Assembly: GCA_905210845.1 (NCBI GenBank)
Contig: CAJLYG010000011.1
Location: 1-32,378, forward strand
From: an uncultured Prevotella sp.
GTDB lineage: Bacteria; Bacteroidota; Bacteroidia; Bacteroidales; Bacteroidaceae
Length of the DNA: 32,378 nt
Direction of reading: 5' to 3'
Both the position numbers and the translations under genes were made by a program. Position 1 is the first letter of the stretch. Every line of letters begins with the position of its first letter. A model generated the notes under the pieces. It was given only the letters and a program-made list of their open reading frames with translations. It searched no databases and had not been told where the DNA came from. Below are positions 24,807 through 32,378 of the stretch, piece after piece.

Positions 24807-26345
24807 TTACCTATTGTCTACCCTATTTTTAGCAATCTTCCTCAATTGTGCTTGCAATTGGAAAAGTATGTCTGGATACTTGGTCGCCACATTGTCGTTT
24901 TCATGGACATCTTTGTCAACTCTATAGAGTTGTGGCTCGGAAGCATAGCCAGTTTCCACATTTTCTTCTTTCATCAGTTTTACTTTAGTATCACTGGGCT
25001 CAATATATTTCCATCCTTTATTTCTTATAGAGAGAGTATGGTCAAGGGCTTGTTCCACGATCCAAGAGCGATCAGTTTGTACCTGATTCGTCCAAGTCTC
25101 CCATGAATCCCAACTATCAGGGGCAGCGCCTTTCGGAACTCTGGCATTGAGCATTTTTGCCATAGATGAGAAGAAGTCTATCTGAGACACAAGTGCTCCA
25201 GATTCACTGCCAGCCTTCACTTGTTTGGGCCAACGCACGATGAATGGAACGCGCGTCCCACCCTCAAAGGCACTATATTTGTTGCCACGTAGTGGACCTG
25301 CAGGGCTATGACCATTTAGGAGTTCATTAGCCTGATCCTTATAACCATCATTGACGACAGGACCATTATCACTTGTCAAAATCACAAGAGTATTATCCTC
25401 TATCCTCAATCTTTTGAGCGTTTTCATAATCTCACCCACAGTCCAATCGAACTGCACAATAGCATCCCCACGAACGCCCATGTTTGTCTTTCCGCGGAAA
25501 CGTGCATTGGGGAAGCGTGGCACATGGATATCATTAGTAGCTACGTACATGAAGAAGGGTTCGCGCCGATGTTCTTGGATGAACCTTACCGCATGGGAGA
25601 TAATAGAATCAGCAATGTTTTCATCTTTCCATAAGGCTTTTCCGCCACCTTTCATATAACCAATGCGACCAATACCATTCACGATAGCCATATTGTGACC
25701 AAAATCCCACATTTGGTTATAGCATAGCTCTGGATTAGACTTTCCCGTGGGTTCTCCCGGAAAAGGATGGGAATAACTCACTTCTATAGGGGCGTTAGGA
25801 TCCCAATTGGCTACTCGTCCATTTTCAATAAACACACAAGGAACCCGATCGCCAGTTGCAGCCATAATATAGGAATAATCGAAGCCTAAATCCCCCAAGC
25901 CACAAGGAAGTGGAGCATTCCAGTCTTGCTCCCCGGTCTTGTCACCTAAGCCAAGATGCCATTTTCCAAAAGCACCTGTGGCATATCCTTCATTTTTGAA
26001 GAGATCAGCAATTGTGTATTGTTCTGGTCGAATAATCATTCCTGCATCTCCTCTCGCTATGTCGGTGCCCTTGCGCCTCCATGAATATTCTCCAGTAAGG
26101 AGAGAATATCGTGAAGGCGTGCTCGTTGCCGCAACAGCAAAGGCATTCGTAAAACGACATCCTTCAGCAGCAAGTCGATTTACATTTGGCGTTTGAACGT
26201 TCTTGGCACCATAACATTCCAGGTCACCATATCCCAGGTCGTCTGCATAAATGAAGATGACATTCGGACGTTGCTGGGCATAAGCCTCCATCCCGTGAAA
26301 AGCAAACACAGTAAGGGCAAATAGACTTATTGGATTCTTATTCAT
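24807..26345 (-). CDS. Secreted Ser-type sulfatase (S1 family)
   Basis: 512 residues with signal peptide ending A-Y-A-Q at about 24. Metal ligands are seen in Y-A-D-D-L-G-Y-G-D-L (Asp35, Asp36) and T-S-D-N-G-P; the modified residue is Ser75 in S-T-P-S-R; G-K-W-H-L-G supplies the Lys and His. Ser-type enzymes need conversion to formylglycine, in Bacteroidota by the radical-SAM enzyme anSME, which is not in this window. It removes sulfate groups from host or algal glycans; the exact position and sugar (for example on GlcNAc or Gal) cannot be assigned without subfamily comparison. It starts 6 bp after susD and shares a transcript with the SusCD pair. Confidence 0.93.
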   Translation of the reverse strand: MNKNPISLFALTVFAFHGMEAYAQQRPNVIFIYADDLGYGDLECYGAKNVQTPNVNRLAAEGCRFTNAFAVAATSTPSRYSLLTGEYSWRRKGTDIARGDAGMIIRPEQYTIADLFKNEGYATGAFGKWHLGLGDKTGEQDWNAPLPCGLGDLGFDYSYIMAATGDRVPCVFIENGRVANWDPNAPIEVSYSHPFPGEPTGKSNPELCYNQMWDFGHNMAIVNGIGRIGYMKGGGKALWKDENIADSIISHAVRFIQEHRREPFFMYVATNDIHVPRFPNARFRGKTNMGVRGDAIVQFDWTVGEIMKTLKRLRIEDNTLVILTSDNGPVVNDGYKDQANELLNGHSPAGPLRGNKYSAFEGGTRVPFIVRWPKQVKAGSESGALVSQIDFFSSMAKMLNARVPKGAAPDSWDSWETWTNQVQTDRSWIVEQALDHTLSIRNKGWKYIEPSDTKVKLMKEENVETGYASEPQLYRVDKDVHENDNVATKYPDILFQLQAQLRKIAKNRVDNR

Positions 26346-26351
26346 ATTCTT

Positions 26352-28019
26352 TTATTTTAAATTAGGATTAATGTCTTGCTCGCTTTGTGGAATAGGCCAG
26401 ATAGAAGGACCTGCTGCGAAGTTCCTTGTTCCAACATACCAACGGTTTACACCCATAGGATCTGTTTTCCCATTCGATTGGTTGCGTCGTGTCGTTGCAT
26501 CAGAGTTCGGGAAAGAAGCACCCCAGACATCTCCTGTGAGTTTATCCTTGGCAATATTCCAACGGAGTAAATCCCATAGCCGAATACCTTCCAATGCCAG
26601 CTCTACACGTCTTTCGTTCCTCAATAAAGGTCTCAATTCTTCCGTATTCGTGGTGGTGATATCCGGCATGTTTGAGCGGCGCCGTACCATATTTAAATAT
26701 TGTAGATCGGAAGCTGTCAGCGTCCCTGCCTCCATCTTGGCCTCGACATAACTAAGCAAGACCTCTGCATAGCGTATAATGGGCAATTTTGCTGGATACT
26801 TATTATTATCCCCTCCATTATAAATGTAGTTTTCATCGATGTATTTCCTCATCATATATCCAGTCTTCGTGCTTTGGTAAGATGGGTGCAACCCGTCCTT
26901 GCCATTGCCTGCGTTATGATCCGGGTCACAATTATAAATGCCTTGTCCAAAAGCACATCCATTCCAATAAATCGTCTCTGCAAGCCTAGGGTCACGGTTC
27001 TTAGCCAAATCATTTGGATCATATTTCGGATCATTGTAACTAAATGTAGAACCATCAGAAAATTGATAAGCTTCAAACAAATCTGCCGTAACATTATGCA
27101 AGCACCAACCTCCTAACGCGCCATCCATTGTCGGATTGAATTGTTTCAGCATTCCAGAACCACATTTGTCGTCATCATACTGCATGATAAAAAGGTTCTC
27201 ACTAAGTGCATTTGCCGTAGACGGCTGGAAAAGGGCCTTATAGTCTGGGCTTAATTCACTGTCTCCCAAGTCAATGATACTCTTATAGGTAATAGCTGCA
27301 TCAGCCCATTGGCGTAGGAGAAGCTGTAACCTTCCTTTGAAAGTCAATGCAGCTTGCTTTGTGGCCCGTCCATAATTACCTTCAGCTGCTACTTCCGACC
27401 ATTTCGGTAATGCTGCGGCAGCCTCAGAGAATTCATTCATTGCCCACTTTGCGACTTCATCTCGTGGCGTTTTTGATACAGAGTTAGCCTCATCCTTAGT
27501 CATCGTATGTTCGACTAAAGGAACATCATGAAAAAAGGAACATAAATAAAAGTATTGTGTAGCACGAAGGAAACGGGCTTCCGCCTCATACCTTTTCATA
27601 TTCGTCTCAGAAATACCTACGGCATTTTTGAGTTTTTCCAGGAAGTCATTACAACGGGCGATCTTTTGATAGGACAAACTCCAATACGTAGAAGTTGCGC
27701 CACTCCTTGCTGCGCTAAGATTACCTGACGCAATGATGCCAATATTACTGTTCAGTCCTCGCCTGTCCCAACCGTTATCGGAACATATATCGAGCATCAG
27801 GAGTCCTTGATAACTCCACCAATCAGATGGCGAATATTCTTCACTGCCGAAAACAATATTAGCATGATAAAGCCCTGTTAATGCAAGCATGGCATTTTGG
27901 TCGCTTTTCATAAAACCATCAGTTGCATACGATGTAAGTGGCGACCTATCCAAATCGCATGATGTAAAGACACACAAGATGCACAGGATGATATATACAA
28001 ATTTATTAAATCTTTTCAT
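26352..28019 (-). CDS. susD: SusD-like surface glycan-binding lipoprotein (second PUL)
   Basis: 555 residues. Lipobox F-T-S-C puts the lipidated Cys at position 21, followed by D-L-D-R-S-P-L. Typical internal SusD features include A-R-F-L-R-A-T-Q-Y-F-Y-L-C, I-R-Y-A-E-V-L-L-S-Y-V-E-A-K and N-E-R-R-V-E-L-A-L-E, and the end P-I-P-Q-S-E-Q-D-I-N-P-N-L. It partners the SusC encoded 10 bp upstream and precedes two sulfatase genes, which suggests a sulfated ligand. Confidence 0.95.
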   Translation of the reverse strand: MKRFNKFVYIILCILCVFTSCDLDRSPLTSYATDGFMKSDQNAMLALTGLYHANIVFGSEEYSPSDWWSYQGLLMLDICSDNGWDRRGLNSNIGIIASGNLSAARSGATSTYWSLSYQKIARCNDFLEKLKNAVGISETNMKRYEAEARFLRATQYFYLCSFFHDVPLVEHTMTKDEANSVSKTPRDEVAKWAMNEFSEAAAALPKWSEVAAEGNYGRATKQAALTFKGRLQLLLRQWADAAITYKSIIDLGDSELSPDYKALFQPSTANALSENLFIMQYDDDKCGSGMLKQFNPTMDGALGGWCLHNVTADLFEAYQFSDGSTFSYNDPKYDPNDLAKNRDPRLAETIYWNGCAFGQGIYNCDPDHNAGNGKDGLHPSYQSTKTGYMMRKYIDENYIYNGGDNNKYPAKLPIIRYAEVLLSYVEAKMEAGTLTASDLQYLNMVRRRSNMPDITTTNTEELRPLLRNERRVELALEGIRLWDLLRWNIAKDKLTGDVWGASFPNSDATTRRNQSNGKTDPMGVNRWYVGTRNFAAGPSIWPIPQSEQDINPNLK

Positions 28020-28029
28020 CTTCTTCGAA

Positions 28030-31000
28030 TTAAAAATTAATATTCAAACCGAACGTATAAGTCTTGAGAATAGGATAATAGCTCCCACTCGTATCAATTT
28101 CAGGATCCCAACCTTCTGGGAAATGATGGAACGTAAGAGGATTTTCGCACTGGACATAGCACCTAATATTGTTTACTCCCAATACCTTAACTGCATTCTT
28201 AGGGATAGTATATCCTAATTGTACGGATTTGATTCGGCAATACGAAGCATTTCTTACCCAGAAATCAGACAACAAGGTATTATTGGATCCACCAATTCCA
28301 CTATTGGGTATAACCTCCAATCTTGGATACTTCGGGTATCTTTCGGGATTATCCGCCTTGAAATATCCTTCTGCCTGCCATTTTTGTATGGACCCATAGC
28401 CAGTAAAAGCCCAACCAGCATAACCACTTAACATACCTTTTACTCCTGCAACTCCTTGTATTTGGCCTGAGAAATCAAAGCCTTTATAATTACATCCCAT
28501 AGTGATTCCATACGTATACTTAGGTATGCGGGAACCCAAAACAACACGATCATCTGATGTAACCTTCCCATCTCCATTGATATCCACGTATCTAATATCA
28601 CCTACTTTTGAATCAGGGGCAATAGACGATTGGTCATACCAACTTTTCTTGTCCTCTTCATTAATGAAAACGCCATCCGTTTTATAGCCATAATAAATAT
28701 TCATGGGATAGCCAACAAAGTAAGTTCCATTACCTACGAGTCCATTATTTTGCGTAACATTAGCTAATCCCAAGGATAGCACTTTATTCTTGATGTAGGA
28801 GAAGTTCCCCAAGATATGATATTCGAGTTCTCCTATTTTATGATAATGACCCAACTGTAATTCGATGCCATTGTTTTGAAGTTCCCCCATATTCATTTGA
28901 GATAATGAAAATCCATAGACGCTTGAGATACTAGCTGACGGAGAAAAAAGAATATCCGTGGTCTTGCGATGGAAATAGCTCACATCAAAAGTCAACTTCT
29001 GATGCCAGAAAGATCCTTCTATCCCAATGTCTTGTGTCTGCGTGGATTCCCAATGCAGAGTCGGATCAACAGCAGTCGTCATTGCCACTCCTTGATAAAG
29101 TTTTCCTCCAAAAGAATAATTATAGCCTAAATTATATACCGATTGATAAGGATAATTACCTATATTTTGATTACCTAACTTCCCTATTGAGGCTTTGATC
29201 TTAAGATTGTCTACCCATCCCCGTGTATTCTTCATGAATTTCTCTTCTGAAATTCTCCATCCTACGGCTACAGAAGGAAAGAACGCATACCGCTTGTCCT
29301 TAGGAAAGCGGGAAGACCCATCATATCGAAAAGTAAATTCAGCTAAATAACGTTCATTATAATTATACTTGGCTCTTCCAAAGACAGACTGTAACGCCCA
29401 TCCATATCCTCCACCGGAATTGCTGGATTGATCAGCATCACCAGTGTCAATTTCTGGATAGTCGTCACTTGGAAGGTTATTACGCGTGGCACTAAGATAC
29501 CTATCATCTTCCTGCTCCCAAGAGTATCCAAGCAAAGCTGACATCTCATGTTCACCTAACTTCTTGTTGAAATTTACCGTTGCTTGGAATGTCTTATAGA
29601 TAGCCTTTGACGTGCTATTGATGAACTGATTGTTAGTGGACGTCTTTACATCTGTCACAAAAGAGGAACGGAAATCCCGCGTTTCATCTGACGTATAATT
29701 ATAGGCACCAATTAAGGATATCTTTATCTCCTTGATAGGGCTATAGTCTAATTGCTCATTGATACTAAAGTTATGTTTGTCATATTTGTTAAATGATTTG
29801 GATTCTATCCACATGACAGAAGTGCCATACCCTTCTTCACCTCCGCCATAATTTCCATTTTTCAATTTCGTAGGAACTGTACCCGGCCAACGTACAGAGT
29901 TTGAAATAATGGTATTTAGTCCAGCTGTGTCTTTCCCATAGGGGACTTCTGGTTGTTTCCTTAATCCATATACGCCCTGTATCCTAGAAGTGAGAGTTAT
30001 CTTAGGCCAAAGTTGTGTTATAAGATTTACTCGCGCGTTATAACGTTGGTAATTATTCTTCCTGATGATACCATCTTGATATAAATATCCAAATGAAATC
30101 ATATATTTGTTAGTTTTGCTCCCCCCACTAATTGACAAATCATGCCCTGACTGAAAAGCTGATTTAAAAATTTCATCTATGTACCTATTATTCGCATAAT
30201 TGTCAGGATCACTTCCATCTTTGAACTTTTGTATTTCTTCCCGCGAGTACACTTCCGAACCATTGGCAATATTATACAAAGTCGCGTACTCCCAAGTATC
30301 TACCTTATTGGGTAATTCCGTTGCCGAAGCTACACCTACATAGCCATTATAATTAACACGTGTCTTACCTTCCGTGCCGGTCTTCGTCGTCACCAATATA
30401 ACACCATTGGCGGCTCGTGAACCATAAATGGCAGCTGTAGAAGCATCCTTTAACACAGATATATTCTCGATGTCTTCCATATGGATATCACTTAACGTAC
30501 CGGGAATACCATCAATCAAGATCAACGCGCTTGGCGTCGCTCCAAACGAACCTACTCCCCTGACTCGTATCGTTCCAGCATCGGCACCCGGACTTCCTGA
30601 CGTTTGAGTGACAGTAACGCCTGGCATCATGCCCATTAAGGCATTCGTAACAGAAGGAGTGGATCTATTTTGCAATTTATCAGAAGAAATCGTGGAGATA
30701 GAGCCGACAACATCTACTTTACGTTCAACGCCATAGCCTACAACTACCACATCGCTGATCATCTGAGTATTTTCTGTTAATACAATATTAAAATTATCAT
30801 TCTCCTCAGGATTAATAATCTTAGAAGTAAAGCCTATATATGAAACTTCTAACTTCTCATTAGGGTCAGCCATGATCGTAAAATTACCATTTATATCCGT
30901 GACAGTCCCCGTGCTTGATCCCCTTTCTTTCACAGTAGCGCCAATAATGGGCTCTCCCTTTTCATCTCTGACGACTCCTGTGACCTTAACCTTATTATTA

Positions 31001-31359
31001 AGAGGAGAGGAATGGGGCTTGCTTTTCTCAACTTGCCTATTGTCCTTTTTGATAAGAATATGCCCCGGACTCAATTCATAAGTATATCCTGTACCCTTCA
31101 AAATAGCATCGAGGGCATTCCTTACAGTGCCACTGGCACCTCGCACATTAACGATAAGATCAGTGTTGATGGTTGCGGTATTATAGTCTACCGACAATCT
31201 CGTCTGTTTCTCAATCGTGGCAAACGCAGCTTTCAGCGTCATGCTTCCTCCTGTGAACTTCACGCTTTGAGCCCCAATTGTCAAGGCCACGAACAAGCAG
31301 ACAATGGTGAGTAACAGCCTAGCGATACTCCCATGTTTTTTATACTTTACTTTTTTCAT
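28030..31359 (-). CDS. susC: SusC-like TonB-dependent importer with STN domain (second PUL)
   Basis: 1109 residues. Signal peptide to about 30 (I-G-A-Q); STN domain at about 33-104; carboxypeptidase-regulatory-like domain at 126-196 (V-T-G-V-V-R-D-E-K-G-E-P-I-I-G-A-T); TonB-box region S-D-V-V-V-V-G-Y-G-V at 202-211; plug with D-A-S-T-A-A-I-Y-G-S-R-A-A-N-G-V; barrel ending T-F-G-L-N-I-N-F. An STN domain implies control by a FecR/ECF pair, but none is adjacent; the only pair in the window is beside the other susC. It is the first gene of the minus-strand operon susC-susD-sulfatase-sulfatase. Confidence 0.95.
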   Translation of the reverse strand: MKKVKYKKHGSIARLLLTIVCLFVALTIGAQSVKFTGGSMTLKAAFATIEKQTRLSVDYNTATINTDLIVNVRGASGTVRNALDAILKGTGYTYELSPGHILIKKDNRQVEKSKPHSSPLNNKVKVTGVVRDEKGEPIIGATVKERGSSTGTVTDINGNFTIMADPNEKLEVSYIGFTSKIINPEENDNFNIVLTENTQMISDVVVVGYGVERKVDVVGSISTISSDKLQNRSTPSVTNALMGMMPGVTVTQTSGSPGADAGTIRVRGVGSFGATPSALILIDGIPGTLSDIHMEDIENISVLKDASTAAIYGSRAANGVILVTTKTGTEGKTRVNYNGYVGVASATELPNKVDTWEYATLYNIANGSEVYSREEIQKFKDGSDPDNYANNRYIDEIFKSAFQSGHDLSISGGSKTNKYMISFGYLYQDGIIRKNNYQRYNARVNLITQLWPKITLTSRIQGVYGLRKQPEVPYGKDTAGLNTIISNSVRWPGTVPTKLKNGNYGGGEEGYGTSVMWIESKSFNKYDKHNFSINEQLDYSPIKEIKISLIGAYNYTSDETRDFRSSFVTDVKTSTNNQFINSTSKAIYKTFQATVNFNKKLGEHEMSALLGYSWEQEDDRYLSATRNNLPSDDYPEIDTGDADQSSNSGGGYGWALQSVFGRAKYNYNERYLAEFTFRYDGSSRFPKDKRYAFFPSVAVGWRISEEKFMKNTRGWVDNLKIKASIGKLGNQNIGNYPYQSVYNLGYNYSFGGKLYQGVAMTTAVDPTLHWESTQTQDIGIEGSFWHQKLTFDVSYFHRKTTDILFSPSASISSVYGFSLSQMNMGELQNNGIELQLGHYHKIGELEYHILGNFSYIKNKVLSLGLANVTQNNGLVGNGTYFVGYPMNIYYGYKTDGVFINEEDKKSWYDQSSIAPDSKVGDIRYVDINGDGKVTSDDRVVLGSRIPKYTYGITMGCNYKGFDFSGQIQGVAGVKGMLSGYAGWAFTGYGSIQKWQAEGYFKADNPERYPKYPRLEVIPNSGIGGSNNTLLSDFWVRNASYCRIKSVQLGYTIPKNAVKVLGVNNIRCYVQCENPLTFHHFPEGWDPEIDTSGSYYPILKTYTFGLNINF

Positions 31360-31586
31360 GGATAAATGGTTTGTTATTAATAATTATAATGTCTAACGGT
31401 TTCTACTTTTATGGAAGTTTTATGGCGAATAACGCACAAGGAAAAGAATTTTTTTATAGAATATCTTTCAAGAAACGATCCTGGAGGATAGGCGAGTATA
31501 ATAACTATCCATCAGGAACGTGAGAAGTGACTATCCTACATCCATGAAGCACGCGCCAAAGGGCTCTGACCGTTTTATCAGAAATT

Positions 31587-31629
31587 GCACAAATCGTTGA
31601 ATATGTGCGCATTTCAACATCATTTGTGC
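31587..31629. promoter_or_regulatory. Imperfect inverted repeat upstream of the etfB promoter (candidate operator)
   Basis: GCACAAAT-c-GTTGAA at 31587-31601 pairs with TTCAAC-atc-ATTTGTGC at 31613-31629 around an 11-nt loop. It ends 18 bp before the -33 box of etfB, a normal place for an activator or repressor site. A short T-rich run follows, so it could also act as a hairpin on RNA, though no plus-strand gene lies upstream. Confidence 0.45.
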
Positions 31630-31647
31630 ATTTTTACAACCATTTAT

Positions 31648-31678
31648 TTTGCCACGAAGTAAAAAGTTTGTAATTTTG
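31648..31678 (+). promoter_or_regulatory. Canonical Bacteroidota promoter of etfB
   Basis: TTTG at 31648-31651, a 19-nt spacer and TAATTTTG at 31671-31678 match the Bacteroidota housekeeping consensus TTTG-N19-21-TAnnTTTG. Transcription would start near 31685, giving a leader of about 24 nt before the ATG at 31709. Confidence 0.8.
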
Positions 31679-31708
31679 TCGCCAATATTTCACAATACGA
31701 TTTTAAAT

Positions 31709-32378
31709 ATGAGTTTGAAAATTGTTGTACTTGCCAAGCAAGTACCAGACACAAGGAATGTAGGCAAGGATGCGATGACCGCTGAGGGAACCGTGAACCG
31801 CGCAGCCCTGCCTGCTATCTTCAATCCCGAAGACTTGAACGCCCTGGAGCAGGCTCTTCGCTTGAAAGAGCAAAACCCGGGTTCTACCGTAGGTGTTCTC
31901 ACGATGGGTCCTCCACGTGCAGGAGAAATTATCCGCCAAGGCCTCTATCGTGGTGCTGATACAGGATGGCTGTTGACAGACCGCCTTTTTGCCGGGGCTG
32001 ACACCTTGGCTACTTCTTATGCTCTTGCTACCGCCATCAAGAAAATAGGGAACGTAGACATTGTCATCGGTGGCCGTCAAGCCATTGATGGAGACACTGC
32101 GCAGGTAGGTCCTCAGGTCGCCCAGAAATTAGGGCTGAACCAAGTCACCTATGCAGAGGAGATCCTGAAGGTAGAAGGCGGGAAGGCTACCATACGGCGC
32201 CATATTGACGGTGGCGTGGAAACCGTCGTTGCCCCGTTGCCTGTGGTCATCACTGTAAACGGGTCGGCTGCTCCTTGTCGCCCATGCAATGCCAAGCTCG
32301 TCATGAAATACAAATATGCCTCCTGCCCGATGGAGCGCAAGGAGAATGATCCAAGGAAGGACCTTTACGAAGAGCGTC
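31709..32378 (+). CDS. etfB: Electron transfer flavoprotein beta subunit (partial, C-terminus outside window)
   Basis: 223 codons are visible of an expected length of about 260-290. The start M-S-L-K-I-V-V-L-A-K-Q-V-P-D-T is typical of EtfB/FixA, followed by N-P-E-D-L-N-A-L-E-Q-A-L-R-L-K and the nucleotide-binding G-G-R-Q-A-I-D-G-D-T-A-Q-V-G-P stretch. With EtfA it forms an FAD-containing heterodimer in the cytoplasm that carries electrons from acyl-CoA dehydrogenases. Its base composition is GC-richer than the PULs, suggesting a core-genome gene; etfA and an acyl-CoA dehydrogenase gene would be expected just beyond the window. Confidence 0.95.
   Translation, partial: MSLKIVVLAKQVPDTRNVGKDAMTAEGTVNRAALPAIFNPEDLNALEQALRLKEQNPGSTVGVLTMGPPRAGEIIRQGLYRGADTGWLLTDRLFAGADTLATSYALATAIKKIGNVDIVIGGRQAIDGDTAQVGPQVAQKLGLNQVTYAEEILKVEGGKATIRRHIDGGVETVVAPLPVVITVNGSAAPCRPCNAKLVMKYKYASCPMERKENDPRKDLYEER

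Larger units (their letters stand above)
31360..31708. other. Divergent intergenic region between susC and etfB
   Basis: 349 bp. It holds the etfB promoter (31648-31678), a strong imperfect inverted repeat just upstream of it (31587-31629) and a small 6-bp repeat GGATAG/CTATCC near 31490-31510. I could not identify a promoter for the minus-strand susC: no CAAAnnTA is present on the plus strand. Confidence 0.55.

Noticed and set aside
23236..26345. Sulfatases as part of the murQ operon
   Set aside because: They are on the opposite strand, follow their own SusCD and end in their own terminator, so they belong to a separate operon.

Overview
The window comes from a Bacteroidota chromosome, most likely a Prevotella/Segatella-type gut or oral member. 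The support is two SusC/SusD pairs whose SusC proteins carry STN domains, an ECF sigma/FecR pair of the Bacteroides type, three promoters matching the Bacteroidota TAnnTTTG -7 consensus, weak Shine-Dalgarno signals, and several Ser-type sulfatases. No tRNA, rRNA, CRISPR array or transposase gene was seen.

Layout. (1) 1-3080, minus strand: two tandem secreted alpha/beta-hydrolases. The upstream one carries an extra N-terminal glycerophosphodiesterase-like domain that looks catalytically dead; the downstream one runs off the window edge. (2) 3381-4325, plus: a polytopic membrane protein built from an internal duplication. (3) 4676-22434, plus: a long polysaccharide-utilisation-type operon: ECF sigma, FecR anti-sigma, SusC, SusD, a ceramidase-fold amidase, two GH20 hexosaminidases, a MurQ-type etherase, a BadF/BadG amino-sugar kinase, an MFS sugar transporter, an Ntn-type amide hydrolase and an exported C1-family aminopeptidase. 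(4) 22547-23055: a 509-bp element bounded by 84-bp inverted repeats, lying between convergent operons. (5) 31359-23236, minus: a second, compact PUL of SusC, SusD, a sulfatase and a frameshifted sulfatase, closed by an intrinsic terminator. (6) 31709-end, plus: etfB, partial, behind a canonical promoter.

By eye, the two ends (1-4.4 kb and etfB) are richer in GC than the middle (about 4.5-31.6 kb), so the two PULs may be an inserted accessory block.

Functional reading. The murQ, kinase and transporter trio matches the MurNAc uptake cluster known from Tannerella forsythia (murTKQ). Here it is fused into one apparent operon with an outer-membrane SusCD importer, two hexosaminidases and three different amide/peptide hydrolases. 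I infer a dedicated locus for import and stripping of peptidoglycan fragments (muropeptides or GlcNAc-MurNAc sugars): GH20 and amidases outside or in the periplasm, transporter and kinase to MurNAc-6-P, then MurQ to GlcNAc-6-P plus lactate. This is the most interesting candidate system in the window. The neighbouring minus-strand PUL is probably for a sulfated glycan and is partly decayed.
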